Shown piece after piece: positions 59,656 to 64,000 of a stretch of DNA of 64,000 bases. The first letter of the stretch is position 1, and each line of letters opens with the position of its first letter. Source of the DNA: Providencia manganoxydans. GTDB lineage: Bacteria > Pseudomonadota > Gammaproteobacteria > Enterobacterales > Enterobacteriaceae. Location of the stretch: the NCBI RefSeq assembly GCF_016618195.1, contig NZ_CP067099.1:4030001-4094000 (forward strand), given 5' to 3'. The translations under genes were made by a program, and so were the position numbers. The notes beneath the pieces are model-generated. The model saw only the letters and a program-made list of their open reading frames with translations, was not told where the DNA came from and searched no databases.

Positions 59656-60338
59656 AGTAACCTCGGCAAGATTTGTGCGACTTTCTCTAACATCACTGTG
59701 CCCATGCCTGACTGGTAATGGTCACGATCGCGGCTAGTAAAAATAACCATGCCTGACTCGCCATGATGCCCAAACAGAGAGACAGCGACTGAACCAACAT
59801 TTAGCGCATCAGGTAACAAAAGTTGTATTTCTGGACCATTTAAACGGCCTAAGTAATTGGTTCTATCACCAAAACGTTGAATACGAATAGATTCGAATGC
59901 GCTGCGTGATACTACCAGTGCCTGTGCATCCAAAGGGGCAGAAAGCCGCCAGCATTCACTAAATAAACGCACTGAAGCCCCCGATAAGCCTAACCTTTTC
60001 GCCCAACGATTGAGCGCTGTGAGCATCCCATTAAGGCTTTCAGCCATCGACATTTCAATCACTAAGTATAAAAGCTCATCAAATAACTGGCCATTTTCAT
60101 GCGCCTGTTCGACCATAAAACGAATATCTTGTTCCAGTTGTTTGATTTTTAAACGTTGGCGGTTCATTACCGCTTCAGGGAGCGAAATCGCCCCCTGTAT
60201 AGCATGTGGGATCAAAAGGTGTTCAACGAGCGAAGCATTACGGATAAAAAAATCAGGTTGTTCCTGTAAGTACTGCACCACTTGGCGCTCATCTAATTGA
60301 TGACAGCTTTCTGATGCAATTTTCGTTTTATCCATCAT
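59631..60338 (-). CDS. yigA: DUF484 protein YigA
   Basis: GAF-like DUF484 family protein of unknown role, 235 residues as in E. coli. Contains the family start [32 protein letters not shown] and a GAF-type domain (about 90-225). A second ATG at 60335 has the better spacing from AGAGG. It overlaps xerC by 25 bases and follows dapF by 13. Confidence 0.9.
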   Translation of the reverse strand: MMDKTKIASESCHQLDERQVVQYLQEQPDFFIRNASLVEHLLIPHAIQGAISLPEAVMNRQRLKIKQLEQDIRFMVEQAHENGQLFDELLYLVIEMSMAESLNGMLTALNRWAKRLGLSGASVRLFSECWRLSAPLDAQALVVSRSAFESIRIQRFGDRTNYLGRLNGPEIQLLLPDALNVGSVAVSLFGHHGESGMVIFTSRDRDHYQSGMGTVMLEKVAQILPRLLCRWIERL

Positions 60339-60351
60339 AACCTCTTAATAA

Positions 60352-61176
60352 CTAAAGCTGTAAAACTCCATCATAGACATGGCTAGTTGGCCCAGTCATA
60401 TACAACGGTGTACCCGGTCCTTCCCAACTGATATCGAGTGAGCCCCCCGGTAAATCAACTTTAACCCGACTTGCCAACACCCCTTGCTGAATACCAATCG
60501 CAACCGCGGCACAAGCGCCACTACCACATGCCTGCGTTTCACCGGCGCCACGTTCATAAACACGTAAACGGATGTGGTTCGCACTGACTACTTCCATAAA
60601 ACCAACATTGACCCGCTCAGGGAAGCGCTCATGGCTTTCCAATACCGGCCCTAATATTTCGACTTCTGCGGTGTGCACACTTTCAACTTGGATCACACAG
60701 TGGGGATTTCCCATTGAAACAACACCACATAACACTGTACGTTCTAGCGCACGAATAATATAAGTTTTTTCCGCTTTAATGGCACGAAATGGCACTTTCT
60801 GTGGCTCAAATTCAGGTTCTCCCATGTTGACACACACGTCATCGTTATCATTCACAGTAAGAACCATACGGCCCGCTTGAGTACTCACTTTAATTTTTTG
60901 TTTATTGGTGAGCCCTTTAAGACGTACAAAACGAGCAAAACAACGAGCACCATTGCCACATTGAGCAACTTCGCTACCATCTGCATTAAAGATACGATAA
61001 TGGAAATCTAAGTCGGGATCATAAGGCGCTTCAACCAATAACAATTGGTCGAAACCAACACCTGTATGCCTATCCGCGAGACGGCTGATTAATTCAGGCG
61101 AAAAATAGACGTTTTGTGTAACGCCATCTACCACCATAAAATCATTACCTAAGCCATGCATTTTAGAAAATTGCAT
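60352..61176 (-). CDS. dapF: Diaminopimelate epimerase
   Basis: PLP-independent epimerase converting LL- to meso-diaminopimelate for lysine and peptidoglycan. I take the ATG at 61176 ([18 protein letters not shown], 274 residues), 10 bases after GGAG, as in E. coli; an upstream ATG adds four residues. The two catalytic cysteines are in [16 protein letters not shown] and [13 protein letters not shown]. First large gene of the dapF-yigA-xerC-yigB operon, just after lptM. Confidence 0.98.
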   Translation of the reverse strand: MQFSKMHGLGNDFMVVDGVTQNVYFSPELISRLADRHTGVGFDQLLLVEAPYDPDLDFHYRIFNADGSEVAQCGNGARCFARFVRLKGLTNKQKIKVSTQAGRMVLTVNDNDDVCVNMGEPEFEPQKVPFRAIKAEKTYIIRALERTVLCGVVSMGNPHCVIQVESVHTAEVEILGPVLESHERFPERVNVGFMEVVSANHIRLRVYERGAGETQACGSGACAAVAIGIQQGVLASRVKVDLPGGSLDISWEGPGTPLYMTGPTSHVYDGVLQL

Positions 61177-61197
61177 ATTCCGCTCCATCGCAGCAGC

Positions 61198-61386
61198 TTA
61201 TTGGGGATTTGATACTGATGTAGGCGATTGTGCCGCCGTACTGTCCGCTGCTTTAGGCTCTACATCTGATGCTTTTGCAGGAGTCGCCTGTTCTTCAGGT
61301 GGAAAATAAAGAGGCCCTTTTAAACCGCAGCCTGAAAGTGACAATAAAATAATCAATGCAGATAGCCCAACTAAACTTTTTTTCAT
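61198..61386 (-). CDS. lptM: LPS assembly lipoprotein LptM (YifL)
   Basis: A 62-residue lipoprotein: signal peptide with lipobox LSLSGC and mature N terminus CGLKGPLYFPPE, the conserved LptM motif. In E. coli LptM assists LptD/LptE assembly in the outer membrane. The rest is an Ala/Ser/Pro-rich tail. Precedes dapF as in E. coli. Confidence 0.93.
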   Translation of the reverse strand: MKKSLVGLSALIILLSLSGCGLKGPLYFPPEEQATPAKASDVEPKAADSTAAQSPTSVSNPQ

Positions 61387-61532
61387 GATGTTTCGCCTGT
61401 AACACTAACTTTTGACGTCTGAATATAGCTAACAGATTAACAGGTGTGCTTGTGCAAATCACTATTGTTAATCAATTGAAATGCGATTTTCTTCCCTATC
61501 CACAATATGATAACCACCTGAAAACGGGTTGA

Positions 61533-61562
61533 TTGACCCTTATCCACATTCGCCTCTATAAT
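61533..61562 (+). promoter_or_regulatory. cyaY promoter containing a DnaA box
   Basis: TTGACC (61533-61538) and TATAAT (61557-61562) are 18 bases apart. A perfect DnaA box TTATCCACA (61540-61548) fills the spacer, and a one-mismatch box CTATCCACA lies at 61496-61504. Transcription would pass through the ERIC element into cyaY. Confidence 0.65.
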
Positions 61563-61565
61563 TTC

Positions 61566-61647
61566 TATACTCGTCATACTTCAAATTGCAGCGTTGTTGA
61601 CTACGTTCACTTGTCGCCTAGCTGCACCTCGAATTATTTAGAGTATA
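61566..61647. repeat. Short ERIC-type element in the cyaY leader
   Basis: About 82 bp, TATACTCGTCATACTTCAAA to CTCGAATTATTTAGAGTATA, inner CTACGTTCACTTGTCGCC. Lies between the -10 box and the cyaY start, 35 bases before GTG. Confidence 0.88.
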
Positions 61648-61682
61648 TGTAGCAAATTATTTGAGCAAATAGGAATTTAACC

Positions 61683-62000
61683 GTGAATGACAGTGAATTT
61701 CACCAACTTGCAGACACAATGATGGCATCCATTGAAGAGCATTTGGATAACTATGATGGCGACGCTGATATTGATTGCGAGACAAATGGCGGTGTAATGA
61801 CGCTCAGTTTCGAAGATGGCAGTAAAATCATTATCAACAGACAAGAACCTTTCCATCAAATATGGCTAGCGACCAAGCAAGGTGGTTACCATTATGATTA
61901 TAAAGATAATAATTGGGTCTGTGATCGTTCAGGAGGGCTATTTACGGACATGTTAGCGCAAGCCATCGCCTTTCAAAGCGGTGAACCGTTCACCTTTTAA
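61683..62000 (+). CDS. cyaY: Frataxin-like iron-binding protein CyaY
   Basis: Regulates iron-sulfur cluster assembly by binding IscS and iron. The 105 residues start at GTG ([11 protein letters not shown]), AGGA upstream. The acidic first helix [14 protein letters not shown] and strands [21 protein letters not shown] and [15 protein letters not shown] match frataxins. Convergent with cyaA, the stops being 3 bases apart. Confidence 0.97.
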   Translation: MNDSEFHQLADTMMASIEEHLDNYDGDADIDCETNGGVMTLSFEDGSKIIINRQEPFHQIWLATKQGGYHYDYKDNNWVCDRSGGLFTDMLAQAIAFQSGEPFTF

Positions 62001-62003
62001 TTA

Positions 62004-64000
62004 TTAATAGTAGTGCGCTTGATGTTGAGGTGATGGCTCAATCGATTTTACATCCACTAAGTCATCATCCTTTTCGATATCAAAAGGCCAAGTTCCCCCT
62101 GAAAAGGGTATCACTTGGTTTTTGCCTTGCTGGTTCACAATTTGGTAGAACTGAGGCAAGTTAAAGTTGATAAAATTAGCGCCATAAGTAAAGCGGTCAT
62201 GAGACGATGAGTAAAAACGGCTAACATCACGCACCAGCTCTTCTTTTGAACCTTCGCAATGTGAATATATTTCAACGCGATTCGCTTCATCTAACACATA
62301 AATATTGAACCCTGTGTTATCCGCTGTATTTTCAAAGAAAAACTGTACGATTCCCTCACTTGCATAACCATCAACGACAGCAGGTAAGTGGTGCTCTTCT
62401 TTTGCATTCAGTTTCACAGGCCAGCCATGCAGTTTGTTATGAGAAATCGCCCCATAAAACTCAACCGCATTTTCTAATTTCTGTACCGAGACGTTTAAAC
62501 GCTCAAAGAACAGACCCCATGTTTGCCCTGCAATGCGTAATGCCTTAAAGCGCCCAGGATCGTGACGATTACTGGATAAACGTAACTCAATACATTCGGA
62601 AACCAATTGTTGTACCCGAGTTCTGACTAAGCCACGTAAGTGCTCGCTATAACAAAATACTTCAACCGCATCGGGTGGCGCGGCGTCCTGATGCATCTTA
62701 CCTAGAATGGTTTTTAATGCCTCCAACATGCATTGCTCGCCACTAAAATGCAGCGTTCTCACTTCATTCCATGAATTACGATACAAGAGATCGATACTGC
62801 CAATTAAGCAACGTTGGTCTTCACCAAAACTAAAGACGTCCAACTTTCTGAAGTCAAAATGGACAACTTGATCAGAATAGATTTGGGTTGGATCATTCTC
62901 TAAATTAACAATGATCGCCAAATGACGAATTTCACAAGGGCTATATAAGGCTTTTGGCGTTGGTGCAGGTAAACGGATCGGGAAGTGCCCTGATACATCA
63001 TGCATCAACTCAAGCAATTTTTTCTCATCACATTGAGATTTGCCATGATGCATATACACTTGGGTATTTTCAGTTAACAGCCCATTAAAATATGCCCAAG
63101 CAACCAATTTGTTTAAGTAGCGATTATATTCTAACGGCTGATGACCAATAATCGTTTCGATATGCGGTGCTTGGTTATAAAGATACCAACCGCTACGATT
63201 AGCACGACCGGCTGGCACATAAATAAAGGTAAGATGTTGCTCGCTCAGATCCGGTGTTATTTGGGGATTCACTAAGGTTACTTTACCCGGTAAGGCCTCA
63301 AATGCAGCATATAACTTACGGGTCAACACCCCAATATCTTGTGGGCTAGCGCTGACACTTAAATTATTACGACGAGCAAAACGAATTAAATTACGATAAC
63401 TTTGCATCATCGTATCGAGTAACTCATTATGCGCTTCACGAACTCGCTCAATCTTCCATTGGTTACGTGAATCCAGCATTGCTAAGCGTTCTGCTCCCCA
63501 GCCCCATGATTCTACTAATTGAGAAAGTACATCACGACGCCAACCCGAGCAGGTGTTTACATCATCATCTTCAGAGAGTTTTTCACAGACTTTAAGATAA
63601 AAACAGCGACGAATTAAATCTAGGCGGGTGGTATCATTGATTTCAATTAAATAACGGGTAACGCGCTCTAACATTAAACAATAGGAATCTAAACCGTAAC
63701 AGACGATCTCACCTGCATGTAAATGGCGCTTAAATTCTAAAGCCAACAACTTACCTTTCGGATAATCCCATGAATAAGATTCGAGCAATAAGCTTTTCAA
63801 AACGGCTTTATACGGTGAGTCGACACTTTTATACAGTTGCCATAAACTCGCCCCGAAATATTCTGCTGCGGAGAGTTCGCCCAAGCCACCAAGGTCGAGC
63901 CACTCATTAGGTGTTAATACACCCTGAGCATAAAGTGCCATGACATATTCATCATAGTGTTGCTCTTCTTCAACTGGTACCATGGCCCACAGCAATCTTT
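62004..64000 (-). CDS. cyaA: Class I adenylate cyclase CyaA, N-terminal part outside window
   Basis: Makes cAMP for the CRP regulon. The frame is open to the window edge, so about 665 C-terminal residues of an expected ~850 are present; TTG at 63995 is internal. Conserved stretches include [56 protein letters not shown] and the regulatory C-terminal segment [17 protein letters not shown]. The last 30 residues diverge from E. coli from recall. Confidence 0.97.
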   Translation of the reverse strand, partial: RLLWAMVPVEEEQHYDEYVMALYAQGVLTPNEWLDLGGLGELSAAEYFGASLWQLYKSVDSPYKAVLKSLLLESYSWDYPKGKLLALEFKRHLHAGEIVCYGLDSYCLMLERVTRYLIEINDTTRLDLIRRCFYLKVCEKLSEDDDVNTCSGWRRDVLSQLVESWGWGAERLAMLDSRNQWKIERVREAHNELLDTMMQSYRNLIRFARRNNLSVSASPQDIGVLTRKLYAAFEALPGKVTLVNPQITPDLSEQHLTFIYVPAGRANRSGWYLYNQAPHIETIIGHQPLEYNRYLNKLVAWAYFNGLLTENTQVYMHHGKSQCDEKKLLELMHDVSGHFPIRLPAPTPKALYSPCEIRHLAIIVNLENDPTQIYSDQVVHFDFRKLDVFSFGEDQRCLIGSIDLLYRNSWNEVRTLHFSGEQCMLEALKTILGKMHQDAAPPDAVEVFCYSEHLRGLVRTRVQQLVSECIELRLSSNRHDPGRFKALRIAGQTWGLFFERLNVSVQKLENAVEFYGAISHNKLHGWPVKLNAKEEHHLPAVVDGYASEGIVQFFFENTADNTGFNIYVLDEANRVEIYSHCEGSKEELVRDVSRFYSSSHDRFTYGANFINFNLPQFYQIVNQQGKNQVIPFSGGTWPFDIEKDDDLVDVKSIEPSPQHQAHYY

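Overview
The window is a chromosomal segment of a low-GC gammaproteobacterium of the order Enterobacterales. Gene content, gene order and protein sequences recall E. coli throughout. The AT-rich intergenic DNA and the many ERIC-type palindromes point to the Morganellaceae, and Providencia is my best guess; the genus is an inference from recall, not from a search. No rRNA, CRISPR array, complete IS element or prophage was seen.

Layout. 0-5 kb: end of nudK, a cupin gene with mqo, cysQ, fklB and ytfB. 5-24 kb: core genome, mostly on the minus strand: rpsF-priB-rpsR-rplI, nsrR-rnr-rlmB, purA, hflX-hflK-hflC, hfq, miaA, mutL, amiB, tsaE, then divergent queG. An MscS-type channel gene (YbdG family) lies between nsrR and purA. 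24.6-26.5 kb: a DnaA-box cluster in the position of E. coli datA, a RadC-like gene and three identical tRNA-Gly(GCC) genes. 26.8-34.6 kb: a DUF1471 protein, hicAB, orn, then rsgA, psd and mscM with a small coupled membrane protein. 34.6-39.3 kb is accessory: a Sel1-repeat protein, two paralogous LuxR-type regulators flanking an MFS transporter, and a Ner/SfsB-like gene broken by an amber codon. 39.3-46 kb: yigL, pldB, recQ, pldA, yigI, rarD. 46-55.5 kb is accessory, with ERIC elements between modules: amino-acid permease plus amidohydrolase, an RtcB-PrfH ribosome repair pair behind a 14-codon leader ORF, two unrecognised helical proteins and a 2OG-Fe(II) oxygenase. 55.7-64 kb: uvrD, yigB, xerC, yigA, dapF, lptM, cyaY and the 3' part of cyaA, as in E. 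coli.

How the genes work together. The 5-24 kb block serves translation, RNA turnover (rnr, orn, hfq), tRNA and rRNA modification (miaA, tsaE, queG, rlmB), membrane quality control (HflKC) and mismatch repair. The segment joins two E. coli neighbourhoods that are far apart in that species (ytfB-mscM and yigL-cyaA); the join falls in the 34.6-39.3 kb accessory stretch.

Most notable: the datA-like DnaA-box cluster, the leader ORF before rtcB-prfH, the partly homogenised LuxR pair, the amber-interrupted Ner-like gene, about a dozen ERIC-type elements in distinct size classes, and the two orphan helical proteins.
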